64,000 nucleotides of DNA from Hassallia sp050875635 (GCF_050875635.1 NZ_JBPAOH010000024.1:1-64000), one strand, 5' to 3'; shown: positions 37,001 to 45,891, counted from the stretch's first letter. Notes: generated from the sequence alone by a model not told the origin. Numbers and translations: made by a program.

Positions 37001-37334
37001 TATTGAACCAAAAACTGATACTGAAAAAAAGATTGCAGAGGTATGGCAAAAGTTGCTGTCAGTTGAAAAAGTGGGACTTGATGATAATTTCTTTAATTTA
37101 GGAGGACATTCTCTGCTAGCAACCCAAATGATTTCTCGACTGCGAGCCGCTTTTGAAATAGACTTATCTTTGCGTAGTGTTTTTGATAACCCTACCGTCG
37201 CAGCATTGGCAACTTTTGTTACAGAACTTCAGCTAGCAGAAGCCCAAGCCGATGCTTTGGAAAAGATTTTGGCTGAAGTTGAGCAACTCCCCGAGCAAGA
37301 CGCACAACAACAGCTAAATGGGGAAAAGTTATAG
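34068..37334 (+). CDS. NRPS2: C-A-PCP, predicted isoleucine module
   Basis: The 1088-residue synthetase has a C domain (about 10-440; HHLVTDG, H145-G151) whose N-terminus IEAIYPLSSTQEGILFHTLY is of the type that follows an epimerase (D-C-L). The A domain (about 465-965) has the pocket residues D-A-F-F-L-G-V-T-F-K, a reported Ile code. PCP Ser1015 lies in LGGHSLLATQ. No epimerase or methyltransferase is present. The C-terminal 30 residues form a charged helix (LEKILAEVEQLPEQDAQQQL) that likely docks with the N-terminal helix of NRPS3. It starts 15 bp after NRPS1. Confidence 0.94.
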   Translation: MNKQNKNIEAIYPLSSTQEGILFHTLYAPESGIYFQQLNFTLQGNLQVQAFQEAWQRVVERHQALRTLFLWESREKPLQVVLKSVNLPWENLDWQHLSSSEQQERLQAFKQSELEQQVPLNQAPLMRWRLIQLQADTYELIWSHHHLVTDGWSMSIILQEVLAFYQAFDKNENISLPPVRPYRDYIAWLDKHDFEQAKTFWQKTLDGFTNPTPLIVDRSATNRISLEKSAYEQQYLSAKTTTALQSLAKQNFFTLNTIVQGAWALLLSRYSGESDIVFGVTVSGRPPTLSGVESMVGLFINTVPIRIQVPKDIEVLPWLKQLFSQQMERDLYSYSPLVEIQANSQVSEGMPLFESLLVFENYPLDESSKHQFGSLEITNITGVEQTNYPLSAIAIPGSELLIRISYDTERFDAATISRMLGHFQTLLQAIAANPFQRLFEVPLLTNAEKNQLLVEWNETKTNYPYEADVVTLFEQQTENNPQAIAAIYEDLKLTYQQLNSRANQLARHLQSMGVGTEVLVGVCIERSLDMIVAMLGILKAGGAYVPLDPAYPQERLAYMLEDAGISVLVSQSQLTANLPEHRAKVVCLDTDWIICNYSSDNPKTEVTPTNLAYVMYTSGSTGKPKGVAVPHQAIVRLVKETNYVQITSDECIAQASNANFDAATFEIWGALLNGAKFVGITKEVMLSPEQLHQQLNKDKITILFITTALFNQLVSFRTDIFQSLRTLLFGGEAVNPSWVEAVLKNKPPERLLHVYGPTESTTFATWYLIEQVTAGATNIPIGRPISNTTLYVLDRNQQPVPIGVPGELYIGGDGLARGYLNRPELTDQKFVANPFSKIKNHLYKTGDLVRYLVDGNIEFLGRIDNQVKIRGFRIELGEIESVLSRHPAVQKSVVVVREDDLTHKQLVAYIVPIKLKTEGEYVNQLIHDLQFYLKQKLPNFMLPSFFVMLDALPLTPNGKLDRDALPPPDPKSRYEITYIEPKTDTEKKIAEVWQKLLSVEKVGLDDNFFNLGGHSLLATQMISRLRAAFEIDLSLRSVFDNPTVAALATFVTELQLAEAQADALEKILAEVEQLPEQDAQQQLNGEKL

Positions 37335-37396
37335 CATTAGGATAATTTTAATAATTAACCAACAAATTTCTAAAAAAGATGCTATGCACAGATGAA

Positions 37397-37542
37397 ACCT
37401 CTTGCAAAAATGCTTGAAATGTCATGTTGAGCGAAGCGAAACATCTCGCGAGATTCTGAGTCCCTTTGGGACACGCTGCGCGAACGCTACACTGCGTTTG
37501 GCTGAGAATGACATCCACAACTTTTCGACTTTTGCAAGAGGT
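37397..37542. mobile_element. 146-bp MITE-like element between NRPS2 and NRPS3
   Basis: The perfect 13-bp terminal inverted repeats ACCTCTTGCAAAA (37397-37409) and TTTTGCAAGAGGT (37530-37542) enclose non-coding DNA. The inside holds GTCATGTTGAGCGAAGCGAA and an inverted partner with TGAGAATGACATCC. An open frame at 37402-37623 arises from the element. It breaks the otherwise tight NRPS operon. Confidence 0.85.
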
Positions 37543-37775
37543 CTATGGAACAATAAAACAAAGGTATTCATGAAGGCAGGAGGCAGCTATGAGTCACGGG
37601 AACCCACGCGCAATGCCGTCTAAGCAAAGCTAGCGCGTCTCGAAATACATTTTCTTACAAGCGTGGACACCCTACCCACAACTAAAGTTTTAATTGATAC
37701 TTTTTACCTTCAGCATAGCTGCCCTCGACCCTCTGCCTTTCTTTGTAACCATCAGCAAACAATAATTTACAAATT

Positions 37776-40700
37776 ATGAGTGACCTACAAAAACGTTTAG
37801 AAAAACTTTCTCCGGCACAACGCGAACTTGTACTAAAAAAGCTGCAAGCAGAAAAACAAAACTCGAAAACAAAGGATAAATCAAAAGTCCCAACCATCGC
37901 CCCAGTTTCTAGAGAACAACCAATTCCGTTATCCTGGAATCAACAAAGACTGTGGTTTTTAGAGCAACTCGAAGGTAGCAGTTCCACTTACAATATACCC
38001 GCAGTCGTAGAGCTCGCTGGAAACCTCAGCCTCAAAGCCTTAGAGCAAGCGCTCCAAGAAATTGTGCGGCGTCATGAAGTCCTGCGTACCAGTTTCTCTC
38101 AATTAAATGGTATCCCAGTGCAGGCGATTCCTGCGGAAAGCTGCGCTAACGCCCCTCAACTGACTTTAACTATACCAGTTATAGACTTGCAAGGTTTGTC
38201 CGAGAAGGAACAGTCTGAGGAAGTCAAGCAGTTAATAACCAAGGAAGCACAAAAGCCTTTCGAGTTATCAAAAAGTCCCTTACTTCGGGTAACTATATTA
38301 CGACAGTCGAAATCCCATGTGCTGCTGCTAACCATGCACCATATCATCTCTGATGGTTGGTCGATGGGGATATTTATCACCGAATTGTCAACTTTGTATC
38401 GCTCCTTCTTATTAGAAGTACCTTCCCCTTTACCAAAATTGCCCTTCCAGTATGCTGACTTTGCAGTATGGCAGCGGCAATGGTTGAGCAAAGAAGTTTT
38501 AGAAACCCAACTTAATTACTGGAAATATTCATTATTAGGCGCTCCCGCACTATTAGAATTACCTACAGACCGCTCTCGTCCACCAGTTCAAAGCTTTCGC
38601 GGTAGCAGCCAGAAATTTCAACTATCTTCAGAATTAACTAAAAAACTCCAAACTCTGGCTCAAGAGTCCGGTGCTACCCTATTTATGATTTTATTAAGTG
38701 CGTTGGCGACTTTACTTTATCGCTATACAGCTCAAGAAGATATCTGCATAGGTACCCCGATCGCCAACCGTCACCGCGAAGAAACTGAGTCACTAATTGG
38801 CTTTTTTGTCAATACCTTGGTATTGCGTACCAACTTAAAAGGTAATCCTAGTTTTTCAGAATTGCTCCAGCGAGTGCGACAGAAGGCTCTGGACGCCTAC
38901 GAACACCAGGACGTGCCCTTCGAGCAAGTGGTAGAAGCTTTACAACCGGAACGTTCTCTCTCGTACAGTCCTCTATTCCAGGTCATGTTTGCATTGCAGA
39001 ATGCACCTATGGGAGAATTAGAACTGCCCGGTCTTACTCTCAAGCCTTTGTCAACAGACAGCGTGACAGCCAAATTCGACTTGACAATATCGATATGGGA
39101 AACAGAAGCAGGGATTGAAGGAGCCTGGGAATATAACAGTGACTTGTTTGACAGAGAAACGATCGCTCGCACCATCGGGCATTTTCAGACATTGCTGGCA
39201 GGAATTGTTGCTAACCCCGATCGCCCTATAGGAGAATTACCTCTGCTGACAGATGCGGAAAGTCAGCAGTTATTATCCTGGAACAATACCAAAACTGGCT
39301 ATCCTGCCGACAAATCTATAGTCGAGTTATTTGAAGAACAAGTCAAAAAGACCCCCGATGCCATAGCAGTAAGCTACGAACAAGAACAACTCACTTATGA
39401 GCAGTTAAACTCCCGTGCCAACCAACTAGGACATTATCTGCAAACTAAGGGTGTTAGTCCAGAAGTGCTAGTGGGACTCTGTGTCAATCGCTCCGTAGAG
39501 GCGATCGTCGCCATGTTAGGCATTCTCAAAGCAGGCGGCGCTTACGTTCCTCTCGAACCGGACTATCCTCAAGAACGCTTGGCTTATATGTTGGAAGATT
39601 CCCAAGTGCCAGTGTTGATTACTCAGTCTGCATTGGCAGCCAACTTGCCGGAACATCAAGCGCAAATAGTCTGCTTAGACACAGACTGGCAAGCGATCGG
39701 CACCCAAAGCAGCGACAACCTCAATGAAGAGATAAAACCCACGAACTTGGCTTACGTTGTTTACACCTCCGGCTCTACAGGCAAACCTAAAGGTGTAGCA
39801 GCAATCCACCAAGCCGTAATTCGTCTGGTGTTTGAGACTAACTATGTGCAGATATTCGATGATACCATAGCTCAAGCTTCCAATATATCATTCGATGCCG
39901 CAACCTTTGAAATTTGGGGAGCCTTGCTACACGGCGCCAAGTTAGTAGGCATTACTAAAGAAGTCATGCTTTCACCCGAAGAATTGGCACGACAGCTACG
40001 GGAGCAAAAAATTACTATTTTGTTTGTCACTACTGCCCTGTTCAATCAGTTGGTTAGTGTTGTGCCAGATATATTCAAGCATCTGCGGACTCTGTTGTTC
40101 GGAGGTGAAGCAGTAGACCCCTCTTGGGTAGCAGAGGTACTGAAAAAAGAACCGCCACAGCGACTGCTACATGTGTACGGACCAACTGAAAGTACGACTT
40201 TTTCCACCTGGTATTTAGTAGAGTCAGTACCAGAAGGAGCAACTAACCTACCCATCGGCAGTCCGATATCTAATACAATTATTTACGTTCTCGATCGCCA
40301 TCTTCAACCTGTCCCCATAGGAGTCCCAGGAGAATTGTATATTGGCGGAGACGGTTTGGCTCGCGGTTACTTGAACCGTCCGGAATTAACAGCTGAAAAA
40401 TTCATTGCTGACCCTTTTGGTAGTGATGCCCGTCTCTATAAAACAGGAGACTTGGTGCGTTACTTAAGCGATGGTAATATCGAATTTAAGGGACGGATCG
40501 ACAATCAAGTAAAGATTCGCGGTTTCCGCATTGAACTGGGAGAAATAGAAGCGATCCTGAGCAAGCACCCGCAAGTGCGAGAAGCGGTAGTTATAGTCCG
40601 CGAAGACCAACCGGGCAACAAGCGTTTAACAGCTTATGTACTTTCTTACTTAGAACAACCAACCAGCAGTGCATTGCGCTCCTTCCTTAAGGAAAGGCTA

Positions 40701-42509
40701 CCAGAATATATGGTGCCTGTAGCTTTTGTGATTATGGAAGCATTCCCTTTAACCCCCAATGGCAAAGTAGACCACCGCGCCCTTCCAGAACCAGACACAG
40801 AAGGCGATCGCGATGGTTATGTCGCCCCCAGAACTCCCACAGAAGAAATTTTGGTAACTATCTGGAGCGAGATTTTGAGGGTTAAAAAAGTCGGCGTTCA
40901 CGACAACTTCTTTGCCTTGGGTGGAGATTCTATCATTAGTATTCAAATTATCGCCAAAGCTAATCAAGCCGGTTTGCATCTGGTACCAAAACAGTTATTT
41001 CAATATCAGACAATCGCCGAATTAGCAACAGTAGCTAGCACAACTACCTCTATCCAAGCGACACAAGATTTGGTAACGGGTTCCGCACCCAATACTCCAA
41101 TTCAACATTGGTTTTGGGAGCAGAATTTACCCGCACCTCATCACTTCAATCAATCAGTTTTGTTGTCAGTGCCGACTGACTTGCAGCCAAAGCTTTTAGA
41201 ACGAGCAGTAGAAAAAATATTAATCCATCACGATGCTTTACGCTTGCGATTTAGACGAGAAGAGGCGCAATGTCTGCAAGTGTACGCTACCCCAGATGAG
41301 CAAATACCTTTCCAAGTCGTGGATCTGTGTGATATTCCGATCGCGGAACAGCCAGGATATATAGAGGCGATCGCTAACCAAACACAAGCTAGTTTGAACT
41401 TGTCAACAGGACCGATAATGCGAGTGGTGCTGTTTGGGTTGGGAGGCGATCGCCCTAGTCGAATGCTAATTGTCATCCATCACTTAGTAGTTGATGGCGT
41501 GTCCTGGCGGATTCTGCTAGAAGACTTGTCAACAGCTTACCAAAAAAGCGAGCAAAATGATATCTTTCAACCAAAAACCACCTCCTTCAAAGATTGGGCT
41601 GTTCGACTGACTGAATATGCTCAATCCGAAACGCTTTTAAAAGAGTTAAACTACTGGCTTGCCCAGTCTCCATCAAAAATTTCCTCTATGCCGGTGGACT
41701 ATCCCGAAGGCAAGAATGCCAACATATTTGCATCCAGTCGCACAGTATCAGTCTCCTTAACAGAAGAACAAACTCGTACCTTGCTACAAGAAGTCCCCAA
41801 GGCTTATAATACACAAATTAATGATGTGCTGCTGACTGCATTAGTACAAAGCTTTGCCAAATATACTGGCAGTAAATCATTATTAGTTGACTTAGAAGGT
41901 CACGGTAGGGAAGAATTATTTGACGATGTAGATTTATCACGGACTGTGGGTTGGTTTACAACTTGTTTTGGGATCCACTTGCAACTAGAATCCGTTGATA
42001 ATCTCGCAGAAGCCCTGAAATCGATTAAAGAGCAGCTGCGGAGCATACCTTTTAAAGGGATTGGTTATGGCATCCTGCGCTATTTAAGCAACGATCCTGC
42101 CACCCATGAGAAACTAAAAGCTCAAACCCAACCTCAAATTAGTTTTAATTATTTAGGTCAATTTACTGATCCTGCGGGGTTACAATCAGAATCAATGGGA
42201 TGGGAACCCGCCCAGGAATCGTCCGGCATCAATCACAGTCCCTTAGGTACTCGCGCTCATCTGCTAGATGTTAATGGATTAGTAGTTAAGAACAAGCTGC
42301 AAATCGATTTCATTTACAGTGAAAACGTTCATCAACGAACAACTATTGAACGTCTGGCGATCGCCTTCATTGAGGCTTTGAAATCACTTATAGACCACTG
42401 TACATCGCCGGAAATAAGAGGCTACACTCCTTCAGACTTCTCTGCGGCTAGACTAAATCAACAACAGTTAGACAGTTTTCTAGCCAAAATCAAAAAGAAT
42501 AAATCTTAG
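37776..42509 (+). CDS. NRPS3: C-A-PCP-E, predicted D-isoleucine/allo-isoleucine module
   Basis: The 1577-residue synthetase begins with a docking helix (SDLQKRLEKLSPAQRELVLK, about 1-30). Then follow a C domain (about 50-480; HHIISDG, H188-G194), an A domain (about 510-1000; pocket D-A-F-F-L-G-V-T-F-K, Ile), PCP Ser1052 (LGGDSII) and an epimerase (about 1110-1545; HHLVVDGVSWR, H1235). There is no thioesterase. The last 30 residues (YTPSDFSAARLNQQQLDSFL) are a docking tail. Its final ~450 bp have been copied at least five times downstream (42566-49247). A 440-bp gap with a MITE precedes it, so it may have its own promoter. Confidence 0.94.
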   Translation: MSDLQKRLEKLSPAQRELVLKKLQAEKQNSKTKDKSKVPTIAPVSREQPIPLSWNQQRLWFLEQLEGSSSTYNIPAVVELAGNLSLKALEQALQEIVRRHEVLRTSFSQLNGIPVQAIPAESCANAPQLTLTIPVIDLQGLSEKEQSEEVKQLITKEAQKPFELSKSPLLRVTILRQSKSHVLLLTMHHIISDGWSMGIFITELSTLYRSFLLEVPSPLPKLPFQYADFAVWQRQWLSKEVLETQLNYWKYSLLGAPALLELPTDRSRPPVQSFRGSSQKFQLSSELTKKLQTLAQESGATLFMILLSALATLLYRYTAQEDICIGTPIANRHREETESLIGFFVNTLVLRTNLKGNPSFSELLQRVRQKALDAYEHQDVPFEQVVEALQPERSLSYSPLFQVMFALQNAPMGELELPGLTLKPLSTDSVTAKFDLTISIWETEAGIEGAWEYNSDLFDRETIARTIGHFQTLLAGIVANPDRPIGELPLLTDAESQQLLSWNNTKTGYPADKSIVELFEEQVKKTPDAIAVSYEQEQLTYEQLNSRANQLGHYLQTKGVSPEVLVGLCVNRSVEAIVAMLGILKAGGAYVPLEPDYPQERLAYMLEDSQVPVLITQSALAANLPEHQAQIVCLDTDWQAIGTQSSDNLNEEIKPTNLAYVVYTSGSTGKPKGVAAIHQAVIRLVFETNYVQIFDDTIAQASNISFDAATFEIWGALLHGAKLVGITKEVMLSPEELARQLREQKITILFVTTALFNQLVSVVPDIFKHLRTLLFGGEAVDPSWVAEVLKKEPPQRLLHVYGPTESTTFSTWYLVESVPEGATNLPIGSPISNTIIYVLDRHLQPVPIGVPGELYIGGDGLARGYLNRPELTAEKFIADPFGSDARLYKTGDLVRYLSDGNIEFKGRIDNQVKIRGFRIELGEIEAILSKHPQVREAVVIVREDQPGNKRLTAYVLSYLEQPTSSALRSFLKERLPEYMVPVAFVIMEAFPLTPNGKVDHRALPEPDTEGDRDGYVAPRTPTEEILVTIWSEILRVKKVGVHDNFFALGGDSIISIQIIAKANQAGLHLVPKQLFQYQTIAELATVASTTTSIQATQDLVTGSAPNTPIQHWFWEQNLPAPHHFNQSVLLSVPTDLQPKLLERAVEKILIHHDALRLRFRREEAQCLQVYATPDEQIPFQVVDLCDIPIAEQPGYIEAIANQTQASLNLSTGPIMRVVLFGLGGDRPSRMLIVIHHLVVDGVSWRILLEDLSTAYQKSEQNDIFQPKTTSFKDWAVRLTEYAQSETLLKELNYWLAQSPSKISSMPVDYPEGKNANIFASSRTVSVSLTEEQTRTLLQEVPKAYNTQINDVLLTALVQSFAKYTGSKSLLVDLEGHGREELFDDVDLSRTVGWFTTCFGIHLQLESVDNLAEALKSIKEQLRSIPFKGIGYGILRYLSNDPATHEKLKAQTQPQISFNYLGQFTDPAGLQSESMGWEPAQESSGINHSPLGTRAHLLDVNGLVVKNKLQIDFIYSENVHQRTTIERLAIAFIEALKSLIDHCTSPEIRGYTPSDFSAARLNQQQLDSFLAKIKKNKS

Positions 42510-42518
42510 GACAAAAAA

Positions 42519-42614
42519 ATGATAGACAATACAACAACAGCTTATACTGCATCTTACCAGAGGTCGGAGGCTACACTCCGGCAAGACTTATCTGCGGCTC
42601 GCACCAGTAACTAG
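42519..42614 (+). pseudogene. N-terminal scar of a 'tail gene', fused to an epimerase fragment
   Basis: The context TAGGACAAAAAAATG and codons for MIDNTTTAYT resemble the start of the tail genes downstream. After about 15 codons the frame runs into a copy of the NRPS3 epimerase 3' end (TLRQDLSAA in a shifted frame) and stops at 42612. It marks a recombination junction of the repeat array. Confidence 0.6.
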
Positions 42615-42674
42615 ACTAAATCAACAACAGTTAGACAGTTTTGTTACCAAAATCAAAAAGAATAAATCTTAGGA
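42566..42674 (+). pseudogene. epimerase 3'-end fragment, copy 1
   Basis: It repeats 42417-42510 (end of NRPS3) with a 15-bp insertion-like difference and the following TTAGGAG. It directly precedes hydrolase A and supplies its Shine-Dalgarno. Confidence 0.85.
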
Positions 42675-42681
42675 GATAAAA

Positions 42682-44502
42682 ATGACAGACAGTACAACAA
42701 CACCATCCAAATCAGCTTTATCTGCACAACAATTGGAAGACTTTAAGAAAAAGTTTGAAGAAAGGATGCAGTTCTATATGGTACCAGGAGCTGCACTAGG
42801 CATTGTTCAAAATGGTCAAGTGCTCGTATCTCAAGGGTTTGGCGTGCGAAACTTGGCAACCAAGGATCCAGTTACTCCAAAAACTCTTTTTAGCTTGGGG
42901 TCAATGAGTAAGTCGATGACAGCTTTGATGATTGCTACTCAAATAGATGAGGGTTTATATGCTTGGGATACTCCAGTGTCTGAAATTACCTCACAGTTCA
43001 AATTTCCCACTCAAATCACCACCCAACTAAAAGTTAGAGATTTACTGGGGATGGCTACTGGCATAGAGGGTGCAGTTAATCCGTATGCGAACATAGACCT
43101 TGGGATATATGGTGCTAATGCAACGCTTTGGAATGACCAATCTGCAATATACACTATCAAAAATATCGCTTTTTTGCCATGCGATCCAAACAAGATTGGG
43201 AAACACAACTACAACAACGAGCTGTATGCAAGCGCTGGTTACCTGACACCATTAAAAAATAAAACGTCTTTATCCCAATTGCTGCCAGCTTATAAGCAAT
43301 TGATGCGTCAGAAAGTATTTGATGCTATTGGCATGAAAAGTACCTGTATCACTGGTATTTTATCAAGTGCTAGTCGTGACTATGCTACGAGCTACGGTCT
43401 CGATATGAGTGATGGAATACCAAAAATTTTTGAAAAAGGTTCGATAAGTATTAATTTTATCGATGGTATAGGTCCAGCAGGTCAGGGTGTTTCAAATGTT
43501 GAAGATATGAACCGTTACCTGATAACTTTGTTGAACAACGGAGTTAACCCAGATGGTGAGCGGGTAGTTAAGGCTGAAACTCTACAGGAACTTTGGAATG
43601 TAGAAGGCAAAGAAAGTAAAACAAGTCTTAAGGATGTGGGTATTACAGGAACCACAAAATACGGAATGGGTTGGTGGATAGAAGAAATTAAGAGGAAATC
43701 TAATCCTGCCGAAAAAATTACGGTACGGCATCATGGAGGGTTTTTACCATGCTGGGCTTGTATGCAGATGCTAGTTCCAGAGCACAATATCGGTATGGCG
43801 ATCCTCACCAATGGCTGTTTTGGTCGTGAGTTGACGATGGAAATGAATCAAGAGCTGCTTAAGTTGCTCTATGACTTTGATCTCGACAACTTCATGGACA
43901 ATGAAGCCCTTTATAAGAAGTTTGTGAATGATTTGAAAACAACAATTCCACAGAAAGTGTCCTCATACGCGATCGCATCCGACTTTTTGGACGATGTGGA
44001 GCCGCTTCTCGGTAATTATCAAGGCGGGTGGACTTTAGCGCTAGACCAAGATAATCGCTTGGTGTTGTTCAAAGACGGCTGGATTTATGAGTTGTATCCC
44101 TCTAAACAAGATTCCTCATTCATCTATTACGTAGGAGCATCGAATAATCACAGGATCATGAAAGTAATGACACCAGATCCTTCAGACCCTAATTTTGATG
44201 TATTTGAAACAGCTAAAATTTGGTTTGTTGAAAATGATGAGCAAGAAACCATTGAAATGTTTGGACCTCAAGTCGGACACCTCAAAAAATTGCGTAATCT
44301 ACTAGACTCCCTTGAGGCACATAGTAAAGTCCTCAGTGTATTAACAGATAAACCCGTTGAGACTTTTCGTAATCGTCCCGAACTGGCTCCCCGCAAGCCG
44401 AGAGTAAAAAAGGGTAAAAAACCTCCTAAAGTCAAAGATCGTAAGATCAAAATCTCGAAAAAAGCAATACGTTACTTACATGAGAACATGCAATTGGATT
44501 AA
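42682..44502 (+). CDS. serine hydrolase A (class C beta-lactamase fold) with C-terminal NMQLD tail
   Basis: The 606-residue protein has a class C beta-lactamase/D-peptidase domain (about 15-400). Its catalytic set is intact: S74-x-x-K77 (GSMSKS), Y177-N-N179 and H351-G-G. A lipocalin-like beta domain follows (about 430-520; LLGNYQGGWTLAL). Then come a Lys/Pro-rich linker and a tail KDRKIKISKKAIRYLHENMQ-LD shared with three neighbouring genes. There is no signal peptide, so it is cytoplasmic, unlike ClbP-type prodrug peptidases. The setting next to NRPS modules ending in an epimerase fits a PBP-type thioesterase/cyclase or a D-peptide hydrolase (inference). AGGAG lies 8 bases before the ATG. 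Confidence 0.88.
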   Translation: MTDSTTTPSKSALSAQQLEDFKKKFEERMQFYMVPGAALGIVQNGQVLVSQGFGVRNLATKDPVTPKTLFSLGSMSKSMTALMIATQIDEGLYAWDTPVSEITSQFKFPTQITTQLKVRDLLGMATGIEGAVNPYANIDLGIYGANATLWNDQSAIYTIKNIAFLPCDPNKIGKHNYNNELYASAGYLTPLKNKTSLSQLLPAYKQLMRQKVFDAIGMKSTCITGILSSASRDYATSYGLDMSDGIPKIFEKGSISINFIDGIGPAGQGVSNVEDMNRYLITLLNNGVNPDGERVVKAETLQELWNVEGKESKTSLKDVGITGTTKYGMGWWIEEIKRKSNPAEKITVRHHGGFLPCWACMQMLVPEHNIGMAILTNGCFGRELTMEMNQELLKLLYDFDLDNFMDNEALYKKFVNDLKTTIPQKVSSYAIASDFLDDVEPLLGNYQGGWTLALDQDNRLVLFKDGWIYELYPSKQDSSFIYYVGASNNHRIMKVMTPDPSDPNFDVFETAKIWFVENDEQETIEMFGPQVGHLKKLRNLLDSLEAHSKVLSVLTDKPVETFRNRPELAPRKPRVKKGKKPPKVKDRKIKISKKAIRYLHENMQLD

Positions 44503-44515
44503 ACCATAAATCATT

Positions 44516-44608
44516 AGACATAGGAGTGGAAAAGATGTAGAGACGTAGCACTGCTACGTCTAATCAAGGGTTTTGGGCAACGCATAGTTCATTTCTACTC
44601 CTATGTCT
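44516..44608. mobile_element. 93-bp MITE-like element after hydrolase A
   Basis: The inverted ends AGACATAGGAGT and ACTCCTATGTCT are flanked by ATT on both sides. Inside is the hairpin AGACGTAGCACTGCTACGTCT. It separates hydrolase A from its hairpin at 44628; the other copies of this junction lack it. Confidence 0.85.
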
Positions 44609-44627
44609 ATTAGTGAATTTTGAGAAA

Positions 44628-44651
44628 CCCGGTTTGTTTGAATCAACCGGG
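44628..44651 (+). terminator. broken copy of the CCCGGTT...AACCGGG terminator
   Basis: The stem CCCGGTT/AACCGGG is intact but the T-run is lost: CAAGAC of the next epimerase fragment follows directly. Termination is probably weak, so reading through to the small peptide gene is likely. Confidence 0.65.
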
Positions 44652-44728
44652 CAAGACTAAATTAACGACAGTTAGACAGTTTTCTTTCCCATTTCTAGCC
44701 CTAATCAAAACGAATAAATCATAGGAGA
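44651..44728 (+). pseudogene. epimerase 3'-end fragment, copy 2
   Basis: It carries the last ~75 bp of the NRPS3 gene (AAGACTAAATTAACGACAGT onward, ending ATAGGAG). Several base changes destroy the frame. It leads into small peptide gene 1. Confidence 0.8.
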
Positions 44729-44732
44729 AAAA

Positions 44733-44912
44733 ATTACAGACAATCAAACAACACCATCAAAATCAGCAGAGTCTACAAGCGATTCTGAAGCCACTTCCCC
44801 TCCCTCCAAGCCTTCTGAAGAGCGTCGAAAAATTCCTAAACTCAAAGACATTAACATTAAAATCTCGCCGGAAACAACACGTTACTTAAATGAGAACATG
44901 CAATTGGATTAA
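44733..44912 (+). CDS. small tail peptide 1 with ATT in place of ATG
   Basis: The frame codes for 59 residues: TDNQTTPSKSAESTSDSEAT, a Ser/Pro/Glu-rich middle, and the tail KLKDINIKISPETTRYLNEN-MQLD. It keeps the start and end of hydrolases A and B but has no hydrolase domain. The aligned paralogue at 48789 starts with ATG; here that codon is ATT (44733), with AGGAG 8-9 bases upstream. It is either translated from a rare ATT start or has recently died. The body is free of stops and the tail is the best conserved part, which hints at selection. Function unknown. Confidence 0.55.
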   Translation: MTDNQTTPSKSAESTSDSEATSPPSKPSEERRKIPKLKDINIKISPETTRYLNENMQLD

Positions 44913-44939
44913 ACCATAAATCATTCATGAACTTTGAGA

Positions 44940-44970
44940 AACCCGGTTTATTTGAATTAACCGGGTTTTT
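44940..44970 (+). terminator. intrinsic terminator after small peptide 1
   Basis: AACCCGGTT and AACCGGGTT pair around a 10-base loop and are followed by TTT. It is one of four copies of the same module and lies 28 bp after the stop codon. Confidence 0.85.
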
Positions 44971-45030
44971 GGTAGTCAGTGACTTCACAACTGCTATACA
45001 AAACTTATAGAAATATTGCTATATTAATCC

Positions 45031-45880
45031 TGATTTATCGCGGACTGTGGGTTGGTTTACAACTTATTTTCCGCTCCACTTACAACTCGAATGCGTTGAT
45101 CATCTTAAAGAAGCGCTCAAATCGATTAAAGAGCAGTTGCAGAGCATACCTTTTAAAGGGATTGGTTATGGCATCCTGCGCTATTTAAGTAATGATGCTG
45201 CCACCAGATCAAAACTGGAAGCTCAAACCAAGCTCCTATTAGTTTTTCTTATTTAAAGTTAATTAAGTGATTTTACGGGGTTAGAAGTGATTTTACGGGG
45301 TTACAATCAGAATCAATCGGATGGGGCCCACCCAGGAATCTTCCGGTATCAATCACAACACGTTAGAGGATGTTTTAAAAGGGTTGTTAGATGTCGTGTT
45401 GAACGCAGCGAAGCGGAGTGAAACATCTTAGGACTGGATTTCATAAATCCGTGACGAATTGAAGAACCTACTGATCGGGGTTTACGGCACTCAATAACGT
45501 TACGAACTTGTGAAATCTTGTACTTAGTATATGCGAAAAAAACCAGATTCTTAGTTACACTTGGCTCCACTTAGAACGACATTTTTTACCTTATTGGACT
45601 TTTGAAACATCCTCTTAAGTACTCATACTGATCTCCTATATGTTAATGGATTAGTAGTTAAGAAAAAGCTGCAAATGGATTATATTTACAGCTAAAACTT
45701 TCATGAACGAACAACTATTGAACGTTTGGCGATCGCCTTTATTGAAGCTTTGAAATCCCTCATTTACCACTGTACATCGCCTTCATGTAGGAGGTTATAC
45801 TCCTTCAGACTTCTCGGCAGCAAGACTAAATCAATGACAGTTAGACAGTTTTCTGCCCAAAATCAAAAAGAACAAATCCT
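45031..45880 (+). pseudogene. epimerase fragment, copy 3, broken by a MITE
   Basis: 45031-45260 matches the middle of the NRPS3 epimerase (SRTVGWFTT to LEAQT). A deletion then joins 45290-45362 and, after the inserted element, 45618-45880, which run to the end of the gene. Frames carry stops (for example TAA after CTTATT near 45256). It precedes hydrolase B. Confidence 0.88.
45366..45614. mobile_element. 249-bp MITE-like element inside epimerase fragment 3
   Basis: The ends GAGGATGTTTTAAAAG and CTTTTGAAACATCCTC are inverted repeats flanked by TTA on both sides. The undisturbed parent reads TTAGGTACTC at this spot, so the insertion point is exact. The target sequence fits a TA-targeting (IS630/Tc1-type) MITE. 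Confidence 0.88.
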
Positions 45881-45891
45881 AGTATAAAAAA

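Noticed and set aside
37402..37623. 73-codon open frame
   Set aside because: It starts inside the MITE at 37397 and is made of its sequence.
44979..45256. Two overlapping 69-codon frames resembling epimerase peptides
   Set aside because: They are pieces of the duplicated epimerase fragment, without start signals; annotated as a pseudogene instead.
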